DNA of 64,000 nt from the NCBI RefSeq assembly GCF_009727055.1, contig NC_052349.1, positions 46,893,174 to 46,957,173 of the forward strand, written 5' to 3'. Under the pieces are notes generated by a model. The model ran no database searches, was not told where the DNA came from, and was given only the letters and a program-made list of their open reading frames with translations. The position numbers and the translations under genes were made by a program. The stretch comes from Benincasa hispida. Lineage: Eukaryota > Streptophyta > Magnoliopsida > Cucurbitales > Cucurbitaceae. Of the stretch, positions 35,640 through 47,859 are shown one piece after another (positions within the stretch are counted from its first letter, which is position 1; each line of letters begins with the position of its first letter).

Positions 35640-36306
35640 CCAACAGCCACAACATTCATCTCATGAAAAAACACCCACCAAGCTAAAATTAACATAAATT
35701 GAGTGCTCAATTATTTCATATAATTTAGTGTTACAGACGATTAAAGCATTGATGGTGTTAACATTTAATATGCTGAAGCAATTTGGATCTTAAGCACTCT
35801 AGCTACATTAATTTTACATGATAAGCATGCAAGTTCATATTAATTTTAAATAAAAATCAAATTTTGAATTTATGAAATTCAAAATTCAAATATTAAATTT
35901 CATTTTTTTAAAATTTGAGAAATTTCAATTTTTAAATGGAATAAATTGGATTAGTGGAAAAAGTTGGATTTTCCCCACTAATTTGCCCACTTCAATCCCC
36001 ACTTAACCAAATGTGGCTTGGTGTCATTTTATGATTAAATTCATTTGCATGTAATTCATCTATAAATAGATGATTTTTAATTTGATTAAAGTTTCATGCA
36101 AAATTGATTAATTAACTAATTGACTAATTGACAATTTTAGGGTTAATTAACTAATTGGAACATTAGGGCATATCTCTAGTGAGTTATGGAATGATTAAAT
36201 TGCATAAATACAATTAAGCCAAGGATTGAATTAGGCTAACCAACATAATTCCCCAATATCTTCTACATTGAAATCTTAGTTTTACTTTGTTTCTAAAAAT
36301 CCAACA
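35640..36306 (-). repeat. LTR D with adjacent polypurine tract
   Basis: On the - strand AAAATGGGGGGAGGT (36307-36321) is followed by TGTTGGATTTTTAGAAAC, a typical polypurine tract and LTR start. So this is the 3' LTR of a copia-like element whose internal part is gone except for a short stretch (36322-36450). The left border beside C5 is uncertain. Confidence 0.6.
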
Positions 36307-36450
36307 ACCTCCCCCCATTTTGGAATTCAAGAATCAAGTTTGCTAGTTAAAAGAGGTTCCCTGAGGATCGATCTTGTCCTTCCACCATTTGTTAGTATCA
36401 GTAGTTGTAAGTGTTTTACAAATTTTATTTGTTTTGGTTAAGCTTGAAAC

Positions 36451-37529
36451 GACATCATTTTTTGCCCGAACAATGTACATTAGATTAGTTTAAATCGTCT
36501 AACTCATATTGCAATTAAGTGTTTTGAAAAAGATTGATAACCAACCATGTATTTCAAATAGTTAAAAATGATATAATAATAAAATAATATAGTATGAGAT
36601 AAATTGTGATAAAAATATACATGAAAATTAAAAATTAAAAAAAAAAAAAGATAAAAATAAATAAAACTGAATATAACAATAATATAAATAAGCTCCTTCT
36701 ATCAACTAACATTGCTTCAAAATCCCGTTTTTTTTTCAATTTTTTTAAGAATAATGACATGATGATGGGAAATAGTTCACATATATGCAATTGCAACACA
36801 ATGATCCAGGTGATTTGGTAAATGTTAAACTCATTACGCACTTGCAATCACTATTAACAAGTATGGTAACAAAAACAACTCAAAACAAACTTGGCAAATA
36901 TGAGATACGTTGAAAAAATTAGTTACAATAAGTTGAAACAAGATCATATGCAAAACTCATGTCATAAAAAACCGAAGAACGATTTCGAAGCCGATACCAT
37001 TAATCCTTTCAAGAGCATTGAGCAAAGGGTGGGAAGAACTATAAGGTCAAACGACAGCCAGAAAGGGACATGCTTTGAAAGCATTCCATAATGTTGTTTT
37101 AGGAGACCAGACATCACATAGATTCTGCAGAAGAAAGCTTTGAAAAAGAGAGTGAAGTTGAGACAAAAAGTCAAATCCTCACCTCTTATTTCCTGCAAAT
37201 GCAGTCTTCTTCATATCAGCGCATGCTTCTTTTTTTCTTGTTCTTCCCATGTTCCAAAAGCCAAAATGTCTTCAATGTCCAACACTTTTTGGGATTAAAT
37301 AAACAACCTTTCATCATCATCAACCTTTGACTATGGCTTCTCTGTAATAATCATCTCTACATTTTGAATTCAGACCATCTAGCTAGGCTGTCTTTGTCAC
37401 CTACAATAATACAAGATGATGAATCCTTATATTCGATTTCGAAAGAACTGACATGATACATTGTACTTTGTTTCTTTGACTCGTGTGTGAACATAACCTC
37501 TATCATGTTCATGTTGGTTTGTGTGGATA
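36451..37529. other. AT-rich spacer, no gene recognised
   Basis: Only short open frames occur here (for example 36962-37198 on -, 78 codons, and 36891-37091 on +); none shows a domain I recognise. Homopolymer and simple AT tracts are common. Confidence 0.5.
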
Positions 37530-37830
37530 TATATATATATAAACAACTTTCATCGAGGAAAAATAAAAGAATACAAGTACATACAAAAAAAAAAAAAAAG
37601 CCCACAAAAGAAGGGAGCTCCCCCTACAAAAAGACTCCAACTACGTGAAATAACGTTTAATAGAATAGTTACAAAAGGTCTATGAAATCAAAGTCCACAA
37701 AGAAATATGCGAACAAGAGACCAAATCTCACTAGGGTCCCTTTCCACCTCCCTAAACACCTTGCTATTCCGCTCATCCCACAAAACCCATAAGATAGTAC
37801 ACATCCCAGAAAATCGTAAAAAAGTAAGCT
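37530..37830 (-). pseudogene. LINE (non-LTR retrotransposon) 3' tail
   Basis: On the - strand, in mixed frames, WVLWDERNSKVFREVERDPSEIWSLVR and a following short aromatic-rich tail match the zinc-binding (zf-RVT) end found after plant LINE reverse transcriptases. A T run and a TATATA tract (37530-37540 on +) lie where the LINE 3' end would be. The whole upstream ORF is absent, as expected for a 5'-truncated copy. Confidence 0.6.
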
Positions 37831-37912
37831 CTAAAAATAACAAATAGATGATTTGTTTGAGCAAAAGTTCAAAGATGTATGGACTAATTGAATTTGGATA
37901 TATTTTTTAAGT

Positions 37913-38130
37913 TTGAGAAGTAGTAGCTCTTTCATTCGTTACCAATCCCTAGGATTACCTCTTTTTACTCCGAGTCAAGGGAGGCAATGGGAAGATGCTG
38001 GAGATGTTATGCTAAGGGCCGAATCTAAGGCTTCCTCGGACTCAAACACTGTTCGAGCCAGTTGGGTTTTCCTAGCCTATAGCAATGGTAAATGAAAGGG
38101 CTTCCTTTAGATTACGATTCATTTCGGACG
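37913..38130 (+). other. GC-richer segment of unknown origin
   Basis: This block is less AT-rich than its neighbours and holds a 60-codon open frame (37913-38095) without a recognised domain. The style resembles plant mitochondrial intergenic DNA, which would make it a nuclear insertion of organelle DNA. That is a guess from composition only. Confidence 0.25.
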
Positions 38131-38463
38131 AAAGTGAAATATTGTTGGGAACAAAGCTCAAACAAAGTTGTGGAAAGCTGATAAATAAATCTGAAACTAA
38201 AGAAGTGGGCTTCTCCATAAGACTTGAAAATCCGAAGAAGGGAAAAATATTTACTCATTGTGTCAAGAAATCAGTTTTTCTTTAATGACACCAAATCTTT
38301 TTCTCATTCATCACGATAGTTTAAATATTATAGGCTGTGATAAGCCAACTACACAGCAGCGGCTAGCAGGGAATAAAATTAGGGGAAAGAAAAACTAAAT
38401 GAACCTTTTCCTTGCAAATGCACACCCAATTCCTTGAATCTTGCAGTCTATCTATAGGAAGAA

Positions 38464-41187
38464 TTACCCAGTCCATATTCTATCAAGCCGATCAACGCTT
38501 TTTCTTGCTCTTTCCAACTGGTGATCGACGCTTTTCCGTGACTTTTCATGGCAATCAACACTTCTGCGAGACCTTTCCCCATGGTTAAAGGAGAGTCTGA
38601 GCTTTTCTAACTTATCAGTAGCACTTGAGTGATTCTTCAGCTTCTCTGGTTGATCAGTGCTCCGCCTTGGTTTTTCTCTCCAGTCCGTGCTCTTCCTTGG
38701 AATCTCAAAAAAATCTGTGCTCTTCCGTGGCTGCTCATATTGGTCTGTACTCTTTCTGGCACTGTATCTTTGAGAAGGAGGTTTCTCGACTGTTGCTACG
38801 AACTTCTTTAGATGCCTGATATATTCAGGATAGAGCTCCAGATTACAGTGGTTTCCACCTTTTAGCCACAGTGGTTCGTATTTCTCTTTACAGAGTTCCC
38901 AAAGTTGCTTGCCATGGGAGCAATCAACAACGTCATCTGAGGTTCCCTGCAAAATGATGTAAAGATCTATTAATCTTGAATAGTTCCAGGATACTTGCAC
39001 AGAACTTGGGAAAAAATAGGTATGCAAACATAAATGTAGATTAGTTTTCCAACATTAGTATTACACAAAATTTTAAGAGAAATCTGGACCCTTTCCGATG
39101 TTCAAAATCAAATCTAAGGATCACCATTTTCCTAATCTGGTAATATCCGTCATCTTCGACAATGCCCAGATCATGGCGACATAAGAGGTATCAAACTAGA
39201 TTAGGCAAAAATTAATGGTTTGGTAATACTGTTTGTGGCCTGGATAAACAGAAAAAGACTCGTCAATGGACTTGGTTTGTTGCATTCGTCTCTATTTGAA
39301 CTTTGGATCCTATTCTACTCTTGCTCGAGTTAATTTCGTTGATGTTTTCATGGTATATGATTTTGAAAACTGAACCAACTAAATCGAGAGATGATGCTTC
39401 CTCTTCTTCTACTCAAAGCAACAGGACAGAAATATTTAATCTTCTTTTCATAACATTACACAAATTAACAGCCAAAAAGAGCAAGTGCCTCCTATTACCA
39501 ATTTCCTAATGACACTAAGGAAGATAGAAACAACCAAAATATATTAAAATATTAAACCACTGATGCAACATAATCATATCCATAACCCATACGTTAAATA
39601 ACAATGTACAAAGCCATGAAGAGGAAGTAGGTTGAAGACCATACTTACATGAATGATGAGAATAGGGCAATTGACCTGAGAAATTTTATCGATGTTCTGC
39701 ACATAGCCAAAGAAAAACAAAGTCCATTTACTACACATGGCATGAATATGAAAACCAATAAATCAAAAAATAATTTTACCTTATAAATATCAAACCAGTA
39801 AGAGCGTTTTACAGGATACATGACTCTTAGTCCAGAAAGTATTGGACTATGTAAAACAACAGCTCTTAGCCGAGGAAGTCGAGCTGCAAGATCCAAAGTC
39901 GGGCCACTCCCAACAGATTGACCATATAGGATGATATCCTCCTGCTTGGTACCATAGCTTTCTTCGAGATACTTATATGCAGCCTCAATATCTGCATATG
40001 TATTTTGCTCAGATGGCTGCAACACAATATTAGGTCTCAGATGAGACTTGAAAGATTCTATCATTGTATAAATATAGACTACGGTGTTGTTTCTGTCATC
40101 AGAAGGAAATTTCAACACACCTTTCCAGATGATTGACCGTAACCTGAATAATCGTACCTGCAAGGAGTAAGAGGTAGCAGTATTAGGAACAGTTGCTTCT
40201 TATTGTTTCAGGATAATTTTAGATTCGCAGTCCCAGAGACTTGAAGATCAAATTTCCATCTTTACAAAATGAGCTTCACAAGCTTTAAAATTCAGAAAAT
40301 CATGAGATGGGGCATGGATTCACATCACTTCCTACCTGCAGACGGTGCTTGAAATAACCTATAAATTAACAAATTCCTTGAGACAAAGGGTACCATTTCT
40401 CTGTCCTGATTATGATTTTATTGATTAAGATTCACTATTTATCATCGTATCAAGAATTCTAAATTAGCCCAAAATATAGCTCTGGAACTTTGATTAAAAG
40501 AACGATAAGTTGATAAGCTGATACGAACATAGGGAAAATGATGCCCACAAAATTGGAAGATCTACCAAAAATATAATTCACAAAAAGTTGAAACAGAACT
40601 TAAGCTCCATGTTGATGCTAGAGAAGTGAAGCAAAATCTACAAGGAAACCAAGCAACAACAAAATTCTATGAGAAGTACACCCTCCAATCCAACTAAGTC
40701 TGCTTAAATTAAACAAAATGCAAGCAATCAAAATCATCATCTTCAAAAATTGAATGCTAAAATCAATGGAGAAGATCAAAAGGCCTAAACAGAGAGAACC
40801 AGATATCAAAACAGAGAGAACAGAAAGAAAGAAGTACCCAATCAAATGCTTAAGAAATTAGGAGAAACAAAAAAAAAAAAAGTACCCCATTAGATTAACA
40901 CGCAGGTGAATGCTAAGCTCGATGAAGAGCTCATACATTTGACCCAGATCGGCAGCGTTGCCATGAGAATACAGCAGAGTCGAAGTCGCCATAGGATGCC
41001 GGACATAGATTGCAACGATATCGGTGCTCCGGCGAGTGGCGAGTTTCAGAACCTCAACATTTTCGCGATGAGGAAAAGGGCTGAGAAGCAAAAGGCCAGT
41101 AAGATCATCGGTGATGAGCTTATACGAAGGTGGGTTCGGCGGGAAGAAGGCAAACTTGGCCGCCATGGAAGAAGTAACGCCACCCAT
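38464..41187 (-). CDS. ABHD17-like: ABHD17-like alpha/beta hydrolase (probable protein depalmitoylase)
   Basis: This is a five-exon gene: exons 41187-40886, 40157-40121, 40016-39780, 39696-39649 and 38946-38464. All four introns have GT..AG borders and phases that join in frame; the total is 1,107 nt, 368 residues. The start MGGVTSSM puts Gly at position 2, a possible N-myristoylation site. The alpha/beta hydrolase fold carries the nucleophile Ser in GQSVGSG (exon 3), Asp in GTSDDVV (start of exon 5) and His in [18 protein letters not shown] matches the oxyanion-loop block of the ABHD17 family, whose animal members remove palmitate from membrane proteins; the same reaction here is inferred. 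The C-terminal ~110 residues are a basic, Ser/Thr-rich tail with repeated R-(K/R)-S-(T/V)-D units, probably disordered and phosphorylated. Nothing is broken, so I read it as a live host gene. A (GA)n tract lies about 260 bases upstream of the ATG. Confidence 0.93.
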
Positions 41188-41451
41188 ATCGCCGCCGGCT
41201 CAGAACCCAAAAAAAAATTCCGATTTTACACTGAAGAAAGGACTGATTAAATCGAATTTGGAGCACTATTCTTAAGTGGGAGGGATTGAAATTCAAATTG
41301 AAACCGACATTCCTTTGGTTCACAATCACAACCCTTTGTTTTTCTTTTTCCAGAAGATTGTTTCTTTATAGGGACAGTGGAAAAAGGGTACAGAAGATGT
41401 TCATCCAGTGACTACATTCCTCAAAGGATCAAGGCTTCTCTCCCATGTATA

Positions 41452-41498
41452 AGAGAGAGAGAGAGAGGAGAGAGAGGAGAGAGAGGAGAGAGAGGGAG
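41452..41498. repeat. (GA)n / GAGAGAGG microsatellite upstream of the hydrolase gene
   Basis: A purine tract of GA repeats and four GAGAGAGG-like units, 265-310 bases upstream of the ATG at 41187 (- strand). On the coding strand it is a CT-rich tract, a common feature of plant 5' regions and promoters. Any role is inference. Confidence 0.6.
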
Positions 41499-41799
41499 AA
41501 TGGTGGACCAGAGTCCAGAGAAGGGTGTGGAGGTTGAATTATTTGAAGGCTCAGAATTCAGTACTGGAGTGAAAGTTAATGGCGGACGCAGAGCTCTGCT
41601 GATGCTTGGTTTGGTCAAGAAATGGCCATTGCCATTTGGCTTCAACTTGATCACGCCCTCTCATGTTCTTCATCTGATCATTACTCAACAAAATCAAATC
41701 AATCATTCTACTCTATCTATCCATCCATCCACATATATATATATATATATATCCAACCTTTTACTTCGAGGCAGATAATATAAATACTGTATCAATTGA

Positions 41800-44700
41800 G
41801 CTATACTCTTATAATTAATTTTAAATATTCGTTAGTTAAGTATCATATTATTAATTACCATATCAATTGTGATGTCCGCTTCATAATTATTGTAATAAAA
41901 TTAAGGTTTGAATTATAAATTTAATTATCGACTTGAATATATATACTACACTAATGTAGAGATTCGAAAGAGTGAAGGTATATGACTTTCTTTAAGGGAA
42001 AAGGTTAATTTGTCCCTTTATATTTGATTTTGTCTCTAGGACGTGTTGGATCTCAGAAATAATTTTTAGACAATAACATGATCAGTTAAGGCAGAGTTCA
42101 ACTAATTAAAGTGTTACATTTTTTGGTGGAGTAAATGAATTTGAACTTCTACCCTAAGGATAGGGGTACAAGCCAATTACCAATAGTTATATTCATGTTG
42201 GATGTTAGCATATTCAAATTGGCAGTCAACTACATAAATAAAATAAGTCACATAGTCAACATAACCATAAATAAAGTTTATGAAGTTTGATGAAATCATA
42301 AGAACCAATATCATAATTTGATGCAAGCATAGCTCCATAGATAAACCTTATTAAATGATGATGGTTCAATCTTCTACCTTCTGCAATTGTTGAACTAAGT
42401 CATAACTTAATCTACAATTTTTAATTTAATTTAAGTTGACTCAATAAATAAAGTAATCCTATTAAATCTTGATTTTTTAGGTTTAATTATAAGTTTCCTT
42501 TATACCCTAACTTTATAAGTTTTAATTTTAACCCATGAAGTTTAGAGTTTATTTCAAATCAACCATTGTAAACTTAAATTATAGACAAAAATATTTCTAT
42601 ATGTTCATGTGAACAAATCTAAATACACATTTGTGAACCATACATCAATTTGATATTAACCCTAACCCTACTCTCACCTACTTTTTCGTATGCATTTAGA
42701 TATATTCGCTTAAATAACACATAAGTGAACACATCCATGAATTTAATGAGCCTTCGTTCTAAAAAAATTCAAGATTTAGAACGAAACTTTTAAATGTTCG
42801 AGATAAAATCAAAACCAACAACATATTTTAAGAATTTTTTTATATATAATTTAACTTATTTTTTTTTTCAATTCAAATTCAAATGTGTCTGCTCTTTTAT
42901 TTTTATTCTTCCAAACAAAAAATGAAAGGATCAATTTACCATTTCAGTGATTATAATCGTCAATTGTTTCCTATAATGGTTTAGTTAAATCCTATATACA
43001 ATAGTAACAACAAAAATATTTTAAAATATTTGAATTAATGTATAGAAGCCAAATTAAAATGAAGCCATAAACATTAAAAGCTCCAAGTAGTAATTTAACC
43101 AACTCTTCAAAACATATCATGTTACAATGGTTTTAACTGAATCAAAATTATTTAGTAATGAAAAGAATTCATAAAAACTTGTAAGCTTTCAAACATCAAG
43201 CGGTCTCCCTGTACATTTAGCTGGTGCTTAAAGAGCAAAATTGTCTGAACATGTTATACTTTACTACACCATGAGGCCATACAATGCTGTTGAATGAAGT
43301 GATATTTTCTCTTTTCACTCCTTTTTTTTTTTTTTTTTTTTGATGTATTCCCTATAATTTATTTAGGTACAATTACTCTTTTCTTGACGACGACGAATCG
43401 TTTCGACATTTCGTATCATGTCTTTCCATTTCAAGCTTAATATCTCAGGTTGATTGTTTTTTTCATAGCAAATTCAAACGGTAAATAATTGTTCAACTAA
43501 GCAAATAAACGAACAAATCAATTCGTCGGTGAAGGAGGAAAGAAACCTCTTCCTGACCTCTCAAGTCCCATCAGCTCCAACCTGACCAATTGCAGCCAAT
43601 GGTAAAAATCATTCTCAATTACAGTGAAGAAAACAATTCACAATAGGCACATGGGAAGGGAATGATTATTTCCTCTATCGAAATCATAGAGATCAAAAAG
43701 TTCACCAGCTAAATTTATCAAACTTAATTCACAGAATAAAAAGGCTTAGGAGAGATCTTGATATGAGATATGCATGTACTAGATGAAAATTTAGTCAAAA
43801 CTAATCACAAACATTGATTTCCTGAAATTTAAAAATATTTTTGTTCTAGACCCCACAAAAAGTTTTTTCATGAAAAAGAAAAGATTAATCCATGTCATAA
43901 TGTCAGCCACAATACATGGGCCCAAAATTATGGAGAAAAGCTTCAAATCAAGATCATAAAGCAAACGTCAACCTCTTATGTTTGAAATTGACTAAATAAC
44001 AACTATATATAAAGGAAAAAATAACTAGGAAGTAGAAATGAAGCTATGGGCAGAATAAAGGGAGTGGGGGTCCCATGTTTTATGTAAAGAATGGAAGGAA
44101 AAAAGTTGTGGGTCTCTGTGATCCTACCTCTTTTTTTTTTTTTTTTTTTGTAGTGATGGGATGATGAATCATGTCCCCCATCTGTGGCAGAGAATCTGGA
44201 TTTGCTTCACAGATTTCTTTGCTTAGTTCTAAAGGTTCAGGGTTCACAAAATACATCAAGCACATCGATGAACAGGTTTAGCAGCTATACCAGTTTAGTT
44301 CCAATCAAACCATTTTTAGCCTAATAACATGTATAAGAGTCTTTCTTATCAAAAGAATGAGCAAATTTTTCGAATTTATGGGGGCCATTCAGAAGGTAAA
44401 TTAATATTTCTACCATACTCAAATTGAACCGAGAAGAAAACAAAGTCGCCAAGTGGTAAAGTACGAAAATATGGAGGCTGCTTATATGGTCTACTTCATA
44501 CCTTAGTGATTGGAACAAGCTCTCTTCAATTACATCAAACAAGAATGACAATACATTCTGGAAAAGAAATCTTTCATATGTCACAGCAGGAGATGGAAAA
44601 ACAAAGCATATCAGGTCGTTGTCATCTCCTCTCAATCATTACATCAATACACTCCCAACAGCAATTAATTGGTTCCAAATATTGGAAATAGCGAATCCTA

Positions 44701-46177
44701 GAGCATTCTCGAGCTTCTCCCTCAATTTCAAAATTAACGAACATCTTCCTATATTAGTTTACAAGTACAAGGGAAGTGCATCTTCCTATATTACTATGGC
44801 CTTAGCACACCTATGAAGGAATGATGACGACTTTTTAAGCTACTACCTCAATTTCAAAGTTCATATCAGATCATTGAGGTATGTGTCTGCTACCTCAACT
44901 AACAAGTCTTAGCCAACATGGAAGTGCATCTTCCTACATTAACACATCCCTTTTCCAGCCTATGAATCAATGTTTGTTCTACAAGCTCATCTATTGTGCT
45001 TATCTATCAACTTTTAGAGTCTTAGTGATATTTATCCAACCAGTAGGATTTCAACCACTGCAAAATTTCAATATCTAGATTATAGACCGTTAATTATGAG
45101 GAACATGATTCTATACAAGTTACATTTACGATAACTCGCTTCGATATGAATGCGAATCAGAGTGCAAGAAACAGAAGGTTGCTAGAGGAATAAACCAAAG
45201 TCATCTTTACCAATCGAAGAACAAATAGAACAAACTGTTACAACTTGCATAAAGACTAACTCATCATAGAGCAAACTAATTGGAATATTGGCCTGAATTC
45301 TTTGCATTCTGATGCCCATGTGATCAATTTCAAGATCCATAGAAAAAGGAACTACAGTTAAAATAAGAAAGTCCAAATGCAATTTTTTTTTTCTCTTTTT
45401 TTCTTTTGAAGGAATGGGGGGGTTGGCGCTGAAGTAGAAGTAGGACGAGAGACAAAAGATAACTGTTCACAAAGGAGAAGTCCAACAACAGAAGATATAT
45501 CAGTTCTAGTGAAAATTTTATATGGTCTAAAGTTTCAGCAGCGTTGTCCTTGTCATAAGAAAAATTCTCAAGGACATCAATATTCCATCACCCCTCTCCA
45601 TACCGCCAATCAAACAGCATAAAACCACTTCAAAAGAACTCAGTTTCTTTGAATTTTCTGAGAGCATACTTATTAACATACACAAGAAGAAGCCATTTGG
45701 AGGCTCATAGATTAATGGATGATAAAATAAAGTACAGAAACAAATATATCGCCAGTACCACCATTTGATTGCCAGCACAAATGCAACTTGATTATTCATA
45801 ACCATAAGGTCTAATCGTATTACCAGAAAATTTAGGCATTACAGAGATCCAGTGGGAATAAACTGGATAACAACCCTTCATCTTACATTAGTATCAATCT
45901 TAAAACAAAAGCAAAATAAAAACAAAATCTGCAAGAAACCCTACTCAGAATGAATGCATCGATATTTTACTAATATGAATCATTTTTACTTCAAGTTAAC
46001 AGAACACTTCCAAACTTATTTCGGAAAATGAAAAGCGAATCTGTTCTGTGAAAAGCTTGCCTTGAGCTTGAAACGATTATATCTAAGAATTTTCCTCTAG
46101 AGAACAATAACGAAGGAAATGCATTTAGCCCATTATACAAGACTATAAAAAAAGACTAGTCTTACCAAACAAAGTAA
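41800..46177. other. AT-rich intergenic region between the two host genes
   Basis: I see no recognisable gene. Poly(T) runs lie at 43320-43341 and 44131-44149 and poly-pyrimidine tracts at about 45380-45410. The stretch 42480-42620 resembles common dispersed plant repeats by its style. The part nearest 46177 may be 3' untranslated sequence of the mS38 gene. An untranslated exon or small RNA cannot be excluded. Confidence 0.4.
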
Positions 46178-46567
46178 CTATGTCTGTCTTCGGAGCCGCT
46201 TCCTTAGCTTCTTGTACTTATGCTTGTTCATCTTCCGTTTCCTCTTCTTCTTCACGCTATCAGCCCACAACCTCCGAGAATCGTCCTGCTCGACATCGGG
46301 CTCGAAAGGAAGCAACCCAGTTGAGGAAATTTGCGGCAAGCAAAGCCCAAATGGAAAACTAGGGTAAAACTGGGAAAAGTGAGACGGATTCGAAGAAGAA
46401 ACAGAGATTAAATTAGAATCGCAATGCCCGTCTGGTTTCTTATAAAAATCATGCGGCTGGTGAAGAATGTAGGGTGTTGAGAGATTTTGAGAAGTCTGGG
46501 TACCCAGAGCAGCAATTAATCTAGTGGGTGGGGATTTTCTGATGAGCTTTTGAAGCATCGACGCCAT
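46178..46567 (-). CDS. mS38: Mitochondrial small ribosomal subunit protein mS38 (COX24/AURKAIP1 C-terminal domain)
   Basis: A single-exon frame of 129 residues, ATG at 46567 and TAG at 46180-46178. The N-terminus (MASMLQKLIRKSPPTRLIAALGTQ) is rich in Arg, Ser and Leu without acidic residues, as in mitochondrial targeting peptides. The middle is low in conservation. The last ~35 residues (DSVKKKRKRKMNKHKYKKLRKRLRRQT) match the very basic end of the COX24/AURKAIP1 family, with the diagnostic (K/R)-(K/R)-K-M-.-K-H-K-.-K-K-L-R-K-R pattern. In other eukaryotes this protein is mS38 of the mitochondrial small ribosomal subunit, contacting rRNA; yeast Cox24 is needed for mitochondrial gene expression. 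The function here is by family. The frame is intact. A T-rich tract (46726-46760) and then a hAT MITE (46974) lie upstream. Confidence 0.87.
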   Translation of the reverse strand: MASMLQKLIRKSPPTRLIAALGTQTSQNLSTPYILHQPHDFYKKPDGHCDSNLISVSSSNPSHFSQFYPSFPFGLCLPQISSTGLLPFEPDVEQDDSRRLWADSVKKKRKRKMNKHKYKKLRKRLRRQT

Positions 46568-46973
46568 CGAATCAGAGGGAAGCTTCAGAAACTGGATGAA
46601 GCTGTATCTCTTAGAATGCTTTGGAGATGAAAAAGAGATGCGAACTCAGCAGAAAAGCGGAGAACAAACAGCGCCACAAAACCCTAAGCAAATCAGAACG
46701 GACTACGGAGTAGGGCGAAATTGGTTTTTTTTTTTTTTTTCTTTTCTTTTCTTTTCCTTTTTCTTTGGGAGAAAATAGATTAAGTAATTCTTATAAACTC
46801 CATTTCTTGTTTGGCTCAAAAAGTGTGTGAGATCCATTATTTTCATTATTAAAAAAAAAAAAAAAGGAAATTTAGTTCTATAGCACTAGTTACACTTTCA
46901 TTTGAAAAAATAGCAAAATGTGAAATTATTTTGAATTATAACAAAATGCATAGGAGACACATGTATCCATATT

Positions 46974-47496
46974 TAGGGTTGGCAACGGGGTCAGGATTGG
47001 ACCTGTCTCTTATACACATCTAGATGTGTATAAGAGACAGGGGCAGAACGGGGCAGGCTGCGTCCTCCGTCCCCGACCCCGTGGGGGAAATTCACCCCAT
47101 CCCCGCCCCGGTCGTTTTCCCCACAGAGATTCCCCTAACAGTTCCCCGCGAGGAATCCCTACCATATTCAATTTAGGGCCTTTTTTTAGTTTTTTAAGTT
47201 TGGGCTTGGAGTTAGAAATTTGATATTTAATATTGGGCTCTAATCCAACATTATACATTATAAACATATATATAAATAAATTATTTTATATTAATAAATA
47301 GATATTTATAAAAATATAAATAAATCAAATCAAGGTCGGAGATTAATTGGGGTCGAGGTCAGGGTAGGGGATGAGGCAAGGATACCATTGGACAGGGCCC
47401 CGAAAATTTTTCCCGATTTGACTCCCATCCCCGGTCAAACCGAGGACTCCCCACCCCGATCGGGGCGGGTCCTCGTGGGAAATTTTGCCAACCCTA
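46974..47496. mobile_element. hAT-type MITE with 8-bp target duplication
   Basis: Terminal inverted repeats TAGGGTTGGCAA (46974) and TTGCCAACCCTA (ending 47496) are flanked by perfect 8-bp direct repeats TCCATATT (46966-46973 and 47497-47504). The 8-bp duplication and short terminal repeats fit the hAT superfamily. There is no transposase, so it is non-autonomous. Both arms are unusually rich in GGGG/CCCC (47041-47160 and 47340-47480) in an AT-rich region. True length is about 485 bp once the 38-base adapter inside is discounted. Confidence 0.92.
47003..47040. other. Tn5 mosaic-end junction adapter (assembly contamination)
   Basis: Identical to the 38-base palindrome at 33131-33168, here inside the left GC-rich arm of the MITE. 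GC-rich sequence that short reads cross poorly is a likely place for gap filling with an untrimmed mate-pair junction. Confidence 0.97.
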
Positions 47497-47859
47497 TCCA
47501 TATTTGCTTATCCGAAAATACTCTTAACAGCTCTTTTAATTATATTGTAATTAATCTAATAACTTCGTTCATCAAATACACAATTCTAGCTATTTCGTTT
47601 TGCTTTCAGAAATTCAGCATAAATAGATTTCTCTTTTCATGTAGATATTTTGGCATTATTTTTTGTTTTTAGTTTGAAAATCCTCCAAATTCATATATAA
47701 AAAATCTTCTATCTTTAAATTTTGATTTGAATGTTGAAATCTCATATTATATTACTTTTCATACATCTCTTCTCTATTAATGCTAACCAAATCATACGAT
47801 TTTAAGATTGATTTTATCAATATATTTACTATAATTTTCTTTTAAATGATTTATAAATT

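Noticed and set aside
36962..37198. A 78-codon - strand frame as a small gene
   Set aside because: No recognisable domain, phenylalanine/leucine-rich from AT-rich DNA, no supporting splice or promoter context.
41377..41778. A 133-codon + strand frame upstream of the hydrolase gene
   Set aside because: It runs through the GA microsatellite (giving RERERGERGERG) and an AT repeat (YIYIYI), has no recognised domain, and overlaps the likely 5' region of the - strand gene.
44080..45805. Several 60-100-codon frames as exons of a gene between the two host genes
   Set aside because: They overlap on both strands, contain homopolymer-derived stretches, and none joins to others through plausible splice sites that I could find.
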